A DNA stretch of 38,286 nt, taken from positions 1 through 38,286 of the forward strand of contig JAKFER010000231.1 in the NCBI GenBank assembly GCA_036675565.1, in the 5' to 3' direction. The notes under the pieces were generated by a model. It had not been told where the DNA came from, did not search any database, and saw nothing but the letters and a program-made list of their open reading frames with translations. The position numbers and the translations under genes are program-made. This stretch comes from JACCYQ01 sp036675565 (lineage in GTDB: Bacteria; Bacteroidota; Bacteroidia; Chitinophagales; Chitinophagaceae). Shown one piece after another: positions 6,881 to 15,643 of the stretch; position 1 is the stretch's first letter, and the number at the start of each line of letters is the position of its first letter.

Positions 6881-8041
6881 ATGCCAGATTTATTGATCAT
6901 TGATGATGAGAAATCCATCCGCAAGACGCTGACGGAAATACTTTCGTTTGAAGGTTATAAGATAGAAGAAGCTGCCGATGGAGAGGAAGGTTTGAAAAAA
7001 TTTAAGGAAAAGACATTTGATGTAGTGCTTTGCGATATAAAAATGCCGAAACTGGATGGCATTGAATTTTTGCAAAAAGCGGCAGAATTAAACCCGGATG
7101 TGCCCATCATCATGATCTCCGGTCATGGTAATATAGAAACTGCGGTAGAGGCCGTAAAAAAAGGTGCTTATGATTATGTATCCAAACCCCCTGATTTAAA
7201 CCGCCTGCTGATCACCATCCGCAATGCGATGGATAAAGGAACGCTGGTTACGGAAACCCGCACCTTAAAACGCAGAGTTTCCAAGGTCCAGGAAATGATC
7301 GGCCATTCCCCCGCTATTCAAAAGATAAAAGATACCATAGAGAAAGTGGCTCCTACGGATGCCAGGATCATGATCACAGGTGAAAATGGGGTAGGAAAAG
7401 AATTGGTAGCCCGCTGGATCCATGAAAAAAGTAATCGTGCTAACGGACCATTAATAGAAGTTAATTGTGCTGCCATTCCAGGCGAGCTGATCGAAAGCGA
7501 ATTGTTTGGTCATGAAAAAGGTTCGTTTACGTCTGCCATTAAACAACGCATTGGCAAATTTGAATCAGCCAATGGAGGTACTATTTTCCTGGACGAGATA
7601 GGTGATATGAGCCTGAATGCCCAGGCTAAAGTACTTCGGGCCCTCCAGGAAGGTAAGATCACAAGGGTTGGTGGAGAAAAAGAGATCAGTGTGGATGTCA
7701 GGGTGATCGCCGCCACAAACAAAGACCTATTGAAGGAGGTTGAAGAAAAAAATTTCCGGCTCGATCTTTATCATCGCCTGAGTGTAATTCTTATCCATGT
7801 GCCATCTTTAAATGAGCGCAAGGATGATATTCCATTGCTGGTTGAAAAATTCCTGGCAGATATATGTGGTGATTATGGAATTGCGGTTAAGCATATAGAT
7901 GAAGATGCTGTTCAATACCTGAAAGATTATAATTGGACGGGTAATATCCGCGAACTAAGAAATGTTGTTGAGAGATTAGTGATCCTTTCTAATAAAACAA
8001 TTACAAAAGAAGATGTGGCTAATTATGTAATGCCTAAGTAA
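6881..8041 (+). CDS. NtrC-type sigma-54 activator with receiver domain, no HTH
   Basis: Response regulator of 386 residues. Receiver domain 1-118: acidic pocket Asp8/Asp9, phosphoacceptor Asp52 in LCDIKMP, Lys102 in VSKPP. AAA+ sigma-54 activation domain about 140-370: Walker A GENGVGKE (167-174), Walker B IFLDEIGD (235-242), arginine-rich RLDLYHRL (293-300) and WTGNIRELRN (352-361). The sigma-54 contact loop reads GSFTSA (214-219) instead of GAFTGA; the threonine is kept. The protein ends about 25 residues after the AAA+ domain, so the usual C-terminal Fis-type helix-turn-helix is absent. It probably activates sigma-54 polymerase without specific DNA binding, or acts through a partner. No histidine kinase is adjacent. 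It is followed by 276 noncoding bases. Confidence 0.9.
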   Translation: MPDLLIIDDEKSIRKTLTEILSFEGYKIEEAADGEEGLKKFKEKTFDVVLCDIKMPKLDGIEFLQKAAELNPDVPIIMISGHGNIETAVEAVKKGAYDYVSKPPDLNRLLITIRNAMDKGTLVTETRTLKRRVSKVQEMIGHSPAIQKIKDTIEKVAPTDARIMITGENGVGKELVARWIHEKSNRANGPLIEVNCAAIPGELIESELFGHEKGSFTSAIKQRIGKFESANGGTIFLDEIGDMSLNAQAKVLRALQEGKITRVGGEKEISVDVRVIAATNKDLLKEVEEKNFRLDLYHRLSVILIHVPSLNERKDDIPLLVEKFLADICGDYGIAVKHIDEDAVQYLKDYNWTGNIRELRNVVERLVILSNKTITKEDVANYVMPK

Positions 8042-8226
8042 GTTGAGTAGTTGATATGTTGAATGGTTGATTGGTTGATTGAGAATTAGGAATTTGGAAT
8101 TGGGAATTTGCTTGAATTGTGGATGGCTTGATTAGGAATTTAGTAAAATGAATGATGAGTAGAAGTAAATTCACCAAAGATGCTGTAGTCATTTTCAAAT
8201 TTTCAAATTCCCAAATTTTCAAATTA
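8042..8226. repeat. Degenerate simple repeats GGTTGATTGGTTGA and TTTTCAAATT
   Basis: The 276-base spacer between the regulator and signal peptidase I holds two repeat patches. At 8042-8122 there are GTTGA units (including GGTTGATTGGTTGATTGAG) turning into GGAATTTGGAATTGGGAATTT. At 8191-8226 TTTTCAAATT is repeated three times with small changes. No credible ORF. The GTTGATTGG class recurs at 21367-21403. Confidence 0.75.
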
Positions 8227-8289
8227 GTTTGGTTGCTTATTATTAAGAAAACTTTGCCTGTTTAAATTTCGGCAACAGGATTAATATTT

Positions 8290-8297
8290 TAAATTTG
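8290..8297 (+). promoter_or_regulatory. -7 promoter box TAAATTTG for signal peptidase I
   Basis: Exact TAnnTTTG match 20 bases before ATG 8318. No TTG at the normal -33 distance was found. Confidence 0.5.
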
Positions 8298-8317
8298 TCC
8301 GCCACTAAAAAAACATT

Positions 8318-9880
8318 ATGCCTTTATCGCATTTACTCATTATTTACCTCATTCAATTCCTCATCGTTTTTCTTCCATCATTTGGTTTTGCTCCATTGTT
8401 TAAAAAAGCAGGTGTACCCGCATGGAAGGCTTACGTTCCTTTTTACAACACATGGGTGATGCAGGAGATTGCACAAAGGCCAAAGCATTGGGTTTTCTGG
8501 CAACTGATCCCGGTTGTGGGATGGTTTATCAGCCCGGGAATATTTATTGAATTTGCAAAAGTATTTGGCAAGTTTTCATTATTACATCATACCGGCGCAG
8601 CATTATTGGCTCCGTTATATTTTCCTTTTATTGCTTTTGATAAAGACACCCGTTTCATCGGACCCGAAAAAGTAAGGATGCATAAAAAAACAGCAGCCAG
8701 GGAATGGGTAGATGCGGCAGTCTTTGCCATTGTTGCAGCTACTTTGATCCGCACATTTGTTTTTGAAGCATATACCATTCCTACCGGTTCGATGGAGAAA
8801 ACTTTATTGATCAATGATTTCTTATTCGTCAGCAAATTCAGCTACGGGCCCCGTATCCCCAATACGCCTTTATCCATTCCATTTGTTCACAACTATATTC
8901 CGGGAACCAGCAGCAAGTCTTACACAGAAGCTATTAAAATCCCATATACACGTTGGTTCGCTGCTGATGTGCAAAGAGGGGATGTGGTAGTATTTAATTT
9001 TCCTGCAGGTGATACAGTCATTAATTTACCAGAGTATCAATCCAAAGATCCATATTACGAAGTGGCAAGGCGCCTGGGTGGAGGTAATATTGATGAAGGA
9101 CGGAAAGTGATTTTGAGTAACCCGCAACAATATCCTTTAGCCGTTCACCCGGTTGACAAAAGAGATAATTATATTAAACGTTGCGTAGCCATTGCAGGCG
9201 ATACGATGGAGATCAGGGATGGAGTTGTTTATATTGGTGGCGTAAAAAGTCCACTGCCGCCCAAAGCACAATATCCCTATTCATTTTTGAGCAAAACGGA
9301 TCTGAACGATCAGTTCATGCAGGAAGAATTTGATGTCAGGGAGAATGAATATGCAAAGGATTTCAATGGCCGTTATCATATGTTGCTGACTTACGACCAG
9401 GTGCAGAAATTCAATAGCCAGGCATTTCTGGTAGAACCTATTGAACCGGATATTGAAAGATTTGAACCAAGAGCGGTAAATGATTTTTCAACTGGTCTGT
9501 CATCCGGGAAAATATTTCCAAATGATACCATTCACCAATGGACGGTTGATAATTATGGACCACTTTGGATCCCCGCAAGAGGAGCCTCTTTGAAATTAAC
9601 TCCAGAGAATTATTCTCTTTACGAAAGGGCGATTCGTGTATATGAAGACAATGAATTTTACATGAAGGATAATCGTTTTTACCTGAATGGAACAGAAGTA
9701 ACCGACTATACTTTTAAAATGAATTATTACTGGATGATGGGAGATAACCGCCACCAGTCGCAGGATTCCCGTTACTGGGGATTTGTTCCCGAGGATCATG
9801 TTGTAGGTAAAGCATGGATGATCTGGTTTAGCTGGGAAGATGGTCCACGCTGGAACAGGTTGTTCCAGATCGTAAAATAA
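8318..9880 (+). CDS. lepB: Signal peptidase I, long Bacteroidota form
   Basis: Membrane serine protease of 520 residues that cuts signal peptides from exported proteins. The N-terminal 110 residues contain hydrophobic segments and the motif FKKAGVPAWKAYVPFYNTW of the DUF5684-like module, then a transmembrane segment (132-150) leads into the catalytic domain. Nucleophile Ser158 is in YTIPTGSMEKTL, general base Lys287 in NYIKRCVAIAGD, and box E GDNRHQSQDSR is at 475-485. About 190 residues between Lys287 and box E exceed the E. coli arrangement and form a large periplasmic insertion, which is common in this phylum. A terminator follows at 9891, and cytidine deaminase comes next. Confidence 0.95.
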   Translation: MPLSHLLIIYLIQFLIVFLPSFGFAPLFKKAGVPAWKAYVPFYNTWVMQEIAQRPKHWVFWQLIPVVGWFISPGIFIEFAKVFGKFSLLHHTGAALLAPLYFPFIAFDKDTRFIGPEKVRMHKKTAAREWVDAAVFAIVAATLIRTFVFEAYTIPTGSMEKTLLINDFLFVSKFSYGPRIPNTPLSIPFVHNYIPGTSSKSYTEAIKIPYTRWFAADVQRGDVVVFNFPAGDTVINLPEYQSKDPYYEVARRLGGGNIDEGRKVILSNPQQYPLAVHPVDKRDNYIKRCVAIAGDTMEIRDGVVYIGGVKSPLPPKAQYPYSFLSKTDLNDQFMQEEFDVRENEYAKDFNGRYHMLLTYDQVQKFNSQAFLVEPIEPDIERFEPRAVNDFSTGLSSGKIFPNDTIHQWTVDNYGPLWIPARGASLKLTPENYSLYERAIRVYEDNEFYMKDNRFYLNGTEVTDYTFKMNYYWMMGDNRHQSQDSRYWGFVPEDHVVGKAWMIWFSWEDGPRWNRLFQIVK

Positions 9881-9890
9881 TCTAACTTTA

Positions 9891-9916
9891 AATGCCCCTT
9901 ACCCAGGGGCATTTTT
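9891..9916 (+). terminator. Terminator between lepB and cytidine deaminase
   Basis: AATGCCCCT pairs perfectly with AGGGGCATT (9 bp) around TACCC and is followed by three more T. It ends only 16 bases before the cytidine deaminase ATG, so that gene must rely on readthrough or on a promoter embedded here. Confidence 0.85.
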
Positions 9917-9932
9917 AATATTTATACAGAAG

Positions 9933-10418
9933 ATGGAAAAACAAAGTTTGAACCTGCCCTACGAAGTTTATGAAAGCATTGATGATCTTGAAGCCGGGGA
10001 TAAGGTATTATTAAACCATGCCAGGGAAGCTACCGGTTTGGCATATGCGCCATATTCAAACTTCCTGGTTGGCGCTGCAGCCCGGGTAGTTACCGGGGAA
10101 TTAGTTTTAGGTAGTAACCAAGAAAATGCCGCATTCCCCGCAGGTATTTGCGCCGAAAGGGTTTTGCTTTCATCACTTTCATCACTTTACCCGGGAACGG
10201 CCATTGAATCGATGGCAATCAGTTATAAAAGCGAGAAACATCCGGGTAATCACCCCATAGCACCATGCGGTATCTGCCGGCAATCCTTAAGCGAATTTGA
10301 AAACCGTATGCAAAAGCCAATCAGGCTGATCCTGGGAGGAATGAATGGAAAAGTTTTTATCATTCCTGAAGCTGGCATGTTGCTTCCGCTTGCATTTACA
10401 AGCAACGAATTAAAATAA
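9933..10418 (+). CDS. cdd: Cytidine deaminase
   Basis: Zinc hydrolase of 161 residues that deaminates cytidine and deoxycytidine to uridine in pyrimidine salvage. The zinc-binding and catalytic signature is complete: Cys73-Ala-Glu75 in PAGICAERV and Cys112/Cys115 in PCGICRQ. YAPYSNFLVGAA (39-50) and NQENAAFPAG (62-71) form the ribose- and base-binding pocket typical of the family. The first 25 residues are a short extension compared with the 130-residue enzymes of Bacillus. ATG 9933 directly follows the lepB terminator. It converges with the DNA-repair gene, with stop codons 4 bases apart. Confidence 0.95.
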   Translation: MEKQSLNLPYEVYESIDDLEAGDKVLLNHAREATGLAYAPYSNFLVGAAARVVTGELVLGSNQENAAFPAGICAERVLLSSLSSLYPGTAIESMAISYKSEKHPGNHPIAPCGICRQSLSEFENRMQKPIRLILGGMNGKVFIIPEAGMLLPLAFTSNELK

Positions 10419-10422
10419 TTCT

Positions 10423-10917
10423 TTAAAACAAGGTTTGTATGCCGTAGGCTATTTTCTTTTCGTGTTCCAATAACCATTTCTTTCGCCATAAACCACCGGA
10501 ATAACCGGTCAGTTCGTTATTGGCACCAATAACGCGGTGACAGGGAACAATGATGCATAGATTGTTTTTTCCATTGGCATTAGCTACAGCACGGGTGGCT
10601 TTGGGATCACCGGTTCGGCGTGCAATATTTATGTAGGAGACTGTTTTGGCATAAGCTATACCCATTAGCTCGGTCCAAACTTCTTGTTGAAATGCTGTTC
10701 CCTGTTGGTTTAGCGGCAATTCAAATGATCTGCGTGCACCCTGGAAATACTGTATAAGTTGTTCTGTGCATTCAATTAATAATGGGGGAATGGTTTCAGA
10801 AACTTCAACCGGTGTTGAATCTTCATTTATAAAAATCACCTGGCTGATATAATCGGCTGTGCCGCTGATCTTCATTTTTCCAATGGGTGAATGATAGCAG
10901 GTAGTAAATACTGACAT
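10423..10917 (-). CDS. ogt: Methylated-DNA--protein-cysteine methyltransferase
   Basis: Suicide DNA-repair protein of 164 residues that moves alkyl groups from O6-alkylguanine to its own cysteine. The active-site Cys126 is in the invariant IVPCHRVIG motif. Upstream, FQQEVWTELMGIAYAKTVSY (77-96) and RRTGDPKATRAVANANGKN (100-118) form the DNA-binding helix-turn-helix with its arginine finger, and GYSGGLWRKKWLLEHE closes the domain. There is no AraC-like N-terminal domain, so it matches Ogt rather than Ada. It is the last gene of a compact minus-strand run, starting 6 bases after the csaA stop. Confidence 0.95.
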   Translation of the reverse strand: MSVFTTCYHSPIGKMKISGTADYISQVIFINEDSTPVEVSETIPPLLIECTEQLIQYFQGARRSFELPLNQQGTAFQQEVWTELMGIAYAKTVSYINIARRTGDPKATRAVANANGKNNLCIIVPCHRVIGANNELTGYSGGLWRKKWLLEHEKKIAYGIQTLF

Positions 10918-10923
10918 CTATGC

Positions 10924-11262
10924 TTAGCCGATTTTTTGACCGTTTTGAACAGGCCGTTCCGGCTTCAATAAAATTACATCATTATTCTCATCATATATAC
11001 CCATCACCAGGCATTCGCTGATAAATCCGCCAATCTGCTTAGGTGGAAAGTTTACAATTGCTATAACCTGTTTGTTAAGCAGATCGTTTTTTGCGTAATG
11101 ATGTGTGATCTGTGCAGAAGATTTTTTAATGCCAATCTCATCACCAAAATCAATGACCAGTTTGTAAGCGGGTTTTCGTGCTTTTGGAAAATCATTCACT
11201 TCAATGACCTGGCCAACCCTTATTTCAAGTTTTTCAAAATCATTCCAGGTTATCCATTCCAT
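10924..11262 (-). CDS. csaA: CsaA-like tRNA-binding domain protein
   Basis: One-domain OB-fold protein of 112 residues. It shows the CsaA pattern FEKLEIRVGQVIEVNDFPKA (9-28), KLVIDFGDEIGIKKSSAQIT and NFPPKQIGGFISECLVMG (71-88). CsaA proteins are dimers related to the tRNA-binding domain of methionyl-tRNA synthetase; the Bacillus protein has chaperone-like, export-related activity and binds tRNA. The length is typical. It lies between the SirB1-like gene (2-base gap) and ogt (6-base gap), so the three are almost certainly co-transcribed, although their functions are not obviously linked. Confidence 0.9.
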   Translation of the reverse strand: MEWITWNDFEKLEIRVGQVIEVNDFPKARKPAYKLVIDFGDEIGIKKSSAQITHHYAKNDLLNKQVIAIVNFPPKQIGGFISECLVMGIYDENNDVILLKPERPVQNGQKIG

Positions 11263-11264
11263 AT

Positions 11265-12140
11265 TTAAAATGATTGGTCAAGCAGGTAAGAAAGTTGAAG
11301 CAATTCCTTTTGTTTATAACAATATTTTTCCTCGCTAAAGCATTGAGATGATTCCTGTAAAAGATGGCGAATTACCTGTTTGTTATCCATGGGTAAAAAG
11401 AAACTATCATCGCCTTTGGCTTCAATTCTTTTAAGATAATCGTCAACATCTTTAAATGTATAAACTGATCCTGAAGTAGGATCAATAAAAAATTTCACCT
11501 GTTCGTAAGCCGTTTCATATTTAATACCGAAGGGTTCTTCTTTCATATATCCCAGGATAAACTGACCCGGAAGCTGCAATGCTTTCACCGGAATTTCCAG
11601 CATTTCACACAGAATAAGATAAAGTATGCCGTTGGATACCTGGTTCCCTTTTTTGGTTTCCAGCACTTTATGCAACAAAAAAGTATTGGCATCTGTATAA
11701 TCCGTTTCCACGCCCGATAACCCGGTGTAGTTATAAATAATGCCAGAGATGATGCTGATCTGTTCTAACGGTGTCAGGTAGTTGTTTAATTCAAGCCAGA
11801 TATTGCGGCGGAGTTTTTCGATATCTTGTAATACAGGCGCCGTGATCAATTCAGGATATTGAAATTTTGAAACCAGGAGGGCGCCCTGCAAAAGTTCGGG
11901 TTCTTCAGCCATGCTCCAGTCTTTAAATTCTACACTGAGGTCGCTGAAATGTAACCGGTGAATGATAGATTCAATCCTTTCCTGTATGGTGGAATCTTCT
12001 GTTGTTTCCCATAAATGTTCCAGGTTCGGGATAATGGGTTTGCCATAATCCACGATGCGGTTGGTGACCACACCAAAGACTTCTTCATCCGGATCATCGA
12101 TCAAAGTAAATAACGCTGAAATTTCGTTGGTCGGTTCCAT
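11265..12140 (-). CDS. SirB1-like transglutaminase-fold protein
   Basis: Product of 291 residues. The N-terminal about 100 residues are helical and HEAT/ARM-like (DDPDEEVFGVVTNRIVDYG). The second half matches the SirB1/Transglut_core2 family: NTFLLHKVLETKKGNQVSNG, then ILYLILCEMLEIPVKALQLP and GQFILGY. At the positions where true transglutaminases carry catalytic Cys and His, I see Ser/Asn and Gln (PGQF where SirB1 proteins usually have PGHF), so an enzymatic role is doubtful. Family function is unknown; members are widespread and soluble. It follows topA by 110 bases and precedes csaA by 2 bases. Confidence 0.75.
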   Translation of the reverse strand: MEPTNEISALFTLIDDPDEEVFGVVTNRIVDYGKPIIPNLEHLWETTEDSTIQERIESIIHRLHFSDLSVEFKDWSMAEEPELLQGALLVSKFQYPELITAPVLQDIEKLRRNIWLELNNYLTPLEQISIISGIIYNYTGLSGVETDYTDANTFLLHKVLETKKGNQVSNGILYLILCEMLEIPVKALQLPGQFILGYMKEEPFGIKYETAYEQVKFFIDPTSGSVYTFKDVDDYLKRIEAKGDDSFFLPMDNKQVIRHLLQESSQCFSEEKYCYKQKELLQLSYLLDQSF

Positions 12141-12250
12141 TAGTTAATGTTTACTTACTAAATATCTAAAACCATAATGAAACCTGCGTTTAATTTTTTC
12201 CACAGGGGGGCATAACTCTTTTGAGTTAGCTATTACCATTTTTCAATAAA

Positions 12251-14851
12251 TTATTTTTTCTTTTTAGGTGCGGCCTTTTTTGCAGTCGATTTTTTCGTGG
12301 TTGCTTTTTTTGTCGCCGCTTTTTTAGCTGCAGCTTTTTTTACGGGTTTTTTTGAGAAGGCATTGGGTACCTGTTCTTCAATCAATTTCTTAATTTCCTC
12401 TAATGGGATATCAACCAATTCTTCTGCAGTATATTTAGATTTATCTTTTTTAACACCCAGCTTGAGCATTTTTTTATTGAACCGGATAAATGGACCCCAT
12501 CTTCCATTTTCAATAGCGATCTTTTCTTCGGGCCATTGTTTAATAAAACGGTTTGCTTCCTTTTCAATTTTCTTTTCGATCAATTCATTACAATCCTTTT
12601 CTGTAAGTGTATCAAAATTGTAAGCTCTTGGAATATTAATAAACAGATCATTCCATTTAATAAACGGGCCAAAACGGCCTTTGCCTTTTGTAACCGGTTT
12701 GCCGTCATAATGCGCAATAGGCGCATCTTCCACTTGTTTGGCTGCAATAATTTCTTTGGCTCTGTCCAGGTCCACATCCAGAGGTTCTTCGCCTTTGGGA
12801 ATAGAAATAAACTGTTCACCCCATTTTACATAAGGCCCAAAACGACCGATGTTAACGGCTACTTCCTGGCCTTCATGTTCACCCAATGTGCGTGGTAATT
12901 TAAAAAGTTCCAACGCATCATTGAGCGTGATGGTTTCAATACTTTGGTCTTGCCGCAATTTGGCATAACGTGGTTTTTCCTCATCATCCTGTCCGCCTAC
13001 CTGCACCATCGGGCCATAGCGTCCCATTCTTGCAATAATGGGTTTTCCAGTCCCAGGTTCTGCACCTAATTCTCTTTCACCACTGATTCTTTCAGCATGT
13101 TCAATGGTATTTTCTACATCTTTTTTAAAGGGCAAATAAAAATCATCGATCATTTTGTTCCACTTGATCTTGCCCTGCGCTACTTCATCAAATTCTTCTT
13201 CAATCCTCGCAGTGAAGCTATAATCCATGATATCATCAAAATGCTCTTTGAGAAAATCAGTAACTACCAATCCCAAATCTGATGGAAATAGTTTTGCTTT
13301 TTCAGCACCCGTATTTTCTACTTCTGTTTTTGATTGAACTTTATCTTCTTTCAGCTTTAAAATTCTGAATTCTCTTTTCACACCTTCCTTATCTCTTTTT
13401 TCAACATAACCTCTTTTTAATATGGTGGATATGGTTGGAGCATAAGTAGAAGGACGGCCAATACCCAGTTCTTCCAGCTTTTTTACCAGGCTGGCTTCTG
13501 TATAACGGGGAAGGGGACGTGAAAATCTTTCTATAGCTTTCATTTCCTGGAATTGAAGAACCTGTTCCGGTGACAATGGTGGCAACATTCCTTCCTGCTG
13601 TTCATCTTCCACGTCATCATCATCTTTATCTTCCATATAAACTTTCAAAAAACCATCGAATTTCAATACTTCTCCCTGCGCGGTTAATTGCGCTTTGTTT
13701 GTTGAAACTTCAATTTTGGCTGTGGTTTTTTCCAGTTCTGCATCTGCCATCTGGCTGGCAATCGTTCTTTTCCAGATCAATTCATATAAACGGCGGGTGT
13801 CAGGATCGCTCACACTGGTGTTATTCATATAAGTTGGCCTGATGGCTTCGTGAGCTTCCTGCGCACTTTCGTTTTTGTTTTTATATTTTCTGAACTGGTG
13901 ATACTTGTCACCGAAATTATTTTTAATACTGTTGGTGATATCACCCAAAGCTGTGTCGCTTAAACTCACACTGTCAGTACGCATATAAGTGATATGCCCA
14001 TTTTCGTAAAGCTTTTGTGCAAGTAACATGGTACGTGCCACACCATAACCCAGTTTGCGGCTGGCTTCCTGTTGCAGGGTAGATGTGGTAAAAGGCGCTG
14101 CCGGTGATTTTTTCGCAGGCTTTACCTGTATGTTTTTTACAGTATAACGTGCACCAATACACTCTTTCAAAAATGCTTCTGCATCTTCAAGCTGGTTAAA
14201 TCTTGAACCCTCCGCTTTAAAAGAAATATCTTTTCCATTAGCATCAGGTGCAATAAAATTTGCTTCCAGTTTAAAGCTGCTGACAGGAGTAAACGCATTT
14301 ATTTCTCTTTCTCTTTCCGCAATGATCCTCACAGCTACACTTTGCACACGGCCCGCACTCAGGTTATTTTTCATGCTGATCTTGCGCCATAGCACCGGAC
14401 TCAGTTCAAAACCTACGATGCGATCCAAAACCCGGCGTGCCTGTTGTGCATTTACCAGGTTAAGATTTACAGTGCGGGGATTATTGACCGCTTTTTGAAT
14501 AGCGGGTTTGGTGATCTCGTGAAATACGATCCGTTTTGTGGTGGTTGGATCCAATCCTAATACTTCGCATAAATGCCAGCTGATTGCTTCTCCTTCACGG
14601 TCCTCATCCGTTGCAAGCCACACTTCACCACTTTTTTTGGCCAATGATTTTAGTTCTTTGACCACTTTTTGTTTATCATCGGGCACAAAATAACGGGGCA
14701 GGTATTTATTATTGACATCAATCCCCATATCACCTTTTTCAAGGTCACGGATATGCCCATAACAGCTTTTTACCTCAAAATCAGGACCCAGTATTTTTTC
14801 AATTGTTTTTGCCTTTGCAGGAGACTCCACTATCAACAAATTCTTCGCCAT
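12251..14851 (-). CDS. topA: DNA topoisomerase I with lysine-rich C-terminal tail
   Basis: Type IA topoisomerase of 866 residues that relaxes negative supercoils. The TOPRIM domain is at 1-145, with IVESPAKAKTIEKILG (7-22) and the metal-binding TDEDREGE (81-88). The DNA-cleaving Tyr289 is in GHITYMRTDSVSLS, and LSAGRVQSVAVR (164-175) is conserved. The C-terminus has no zinc-finger CxxC pairs; it has four Topo_C-type repeats beginning GRYGPMVQ, GRFGPYVKW, GRFGPFIKW and GRWGPFIRF. The last about 40 residues are a histone H1-like tail of Lys, Ala and Thr (KKAAAKKAATKKATTKK). Likely the first gene of the minus-strand run ending in ogt, although the 110-base gap to the next gene may hold a second promoter. 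Confidence 0.97.
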   Translation of the reverse strand: MAKNLLIVESPAKAKTIEKILGPDFEVKSCYGHIRDLEKGDMGIDVNNKYLPRYFVPDDKQKVVKELKSLAKKSGEVWLATDEDREGEAISWHLCEVLGLDPTTTKRIVFHEITKPAIQKAVNNPRTVNLNLVNAQQARRVLDRIVGFELSPVLWRKISMKNNLSAGRVQSVAVRIIAEREREINAFTPVSSFKLEANFIAPDANGKDISFKAEGSRFNQLEDAEAFLKECIGARYTVKNIQVKPAKKSPAAPFTTSTLQQEASRKLGYGVARTMLLAQKLYENGHITYMRTDSVSLSDTALGDITNSIKNNFGDKYHQFRKYKNKNESAQEAHEAIRPTYMNNTSVSDPDTRRLYELIWKRTIASQMADAELEKTTAKIEVSTNKAQLTAQGEVLKFDGFLKVYMEDKDDDDVEDEQQEGMLPPLSPEQVLQFQEMKAIERFSRPLPRYTEASLVKKLEELGIGRPSTYAPTISTILKRGYVEKRDKEGVKREFRILKLKEDKVQSKTEVENTGAEKAKLFPSDLGLVVTDFLKEHFDDIMDYSFTARIEEEFDEVAQGKIKWNKMIDDFYLPFKKDVENTIEHAERISGERELGAEPGTGKPIIARMGRYGPMVQVGGQDDEEKPRYAKLRQDQSIETITLNDALELFKLPRTLGEHEGQEVAVNIGRFGPYVKWGEQFISIPKGEEPLDVDLDRAKEIIAAKQVEDAPIAHYDGKPVTKGKGRFGPFIKWNDLFINIPRAYNFDTLTEKDCNELIEKKIEKEANRFIKQWPEEKIAIENGRWGPFIRFNKKMLKLGVKKDKSKYTAEELVDIPLEEIKKLIEEQVPNAFSKKPVKKAAAKKAATKKATTKKSTAKKAAPKKKK

Positions 14852-15004
14852 ATTAATTTTTAATTTCTTTTTACCCGGTCCTGTTTCATCAAATGATCAG
14901 CCATTCATCTTCAGTTTCTATCCTTCCGGCACCTTCCGGGCGATGCAAGTTTAAGGCAAGAATAGTAAATTTTTGCGGGAAAGATAATTTACCTTTTTGT
15001 AAAA

Positions 15005-15607
15005 TCATTTAAATAAGTGGGTTGCAATGGGTAAAAGCAGGTTGGTCCAGCGGCTGTATTCCTTTGCGGAAGGATGCAAGCCATCGCCCGCCAGGAGCGA
15101 GTTATCGGTCTCTGCGAGCCTGCTACCCGGGGTGATATCAACATAATGAACAAGATGATTTAAAGATATTTTTTTATTTATAAGATTAAATGCATCTATT
15201 TCTTCCGAAATCTTCTTCCTGTCCCTGTCGGCAGCAAAAGGTGTAACACCCCAATCCGGAATGGATAACACAATTACATGATCTTTATTCCCGTCGGCAA
15301 AACCAATGGCCTGTTTTAATAATTCTTCAAATTGGTTTTCATATTCATTCATATTCAAACCGCGATATTGATTGTTTACTCCAATCAATAAGGTAACCAG
15401 GTCAAATGTTGATTTGATTGATTTTTGGTTGATGGCCTCCATCAGTTCATCGGTGGTCCAACCGGTTTGGGCGACAATCAACGGGGTATCGAATAGAATT
15501 TCCTGGTCCGCCAGATTTTTTACCAACTGGTGAGGGAAATTTTCGTACATGGCTAGCGCTTCACCAATCGTATATGAATCCCCTAATGCTAAATAAGTTT
15601 TTGCCAT
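15005..15607 (-). CDS. SGNH/GDSL-family hydrolase
   Basis: Single SGNH domain of 200 residues. All four blocks are present: Ser11 in ALGDSYTIG (block I), Gly49 in AQTGWTTDEL (II), Asn79 in LIGVNNQYRG (III), and Asp175/His178 in AGDGLHPSAKEY (V). No signal peptide, so probably cytoplasmic. The family covers esterases, lipases and carbohydrate deacetylases, and the sequence does not show which. It is 36 bases downstream of the alpha/beta hydrolase gene on the same strand, so the two hydrolases are likely co-transcribed. Confidence 0.9.
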   Translation of the reverse strand: MAKTYLALGDSYTIGEALAMYENFPHQLVKNLADQEILFDTPLIVAQTGWTTDELMEAINQKSIKSTFDLVTLLIGVNNQYRGLNMNEYENQFEELLKQAIGFADGNKDHVIVLSIPDWGVTPFAADRDRKKISEEIDAFNLINKKISLNHLVHYVDITPGSRLAETDNSLLAGDGLHPSAKEYSRWTNLLLPIATHLFK

Positions 15608-15643
15608 GATTAGAAAAGTTTTAAATGGATAAATAAATCAGGA

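Noticed and set aside
6881..8041. Sigma-54 (-24/-12) promoters for the activator to act on
   Set aside because: Reading the spacers of the window by eye I found no convincing TGGCAC-N5-TTGC match.
12210..12230. Small inverted repeat TAACTC-TTTT-GAGTTA between topA and the SirB1-like gene
   Set aside because: Only 6 bp, with no T-run on the minus strand; too weak to call terminator or operator.
12297..12898. Plus-strand ORFs with hydrophobic Phe/Ala-rich translations
   Set aside because: Antisense of the lysine-rich tail and Topo_C repeats of topA; Lys codons read as Phe on the other strand.
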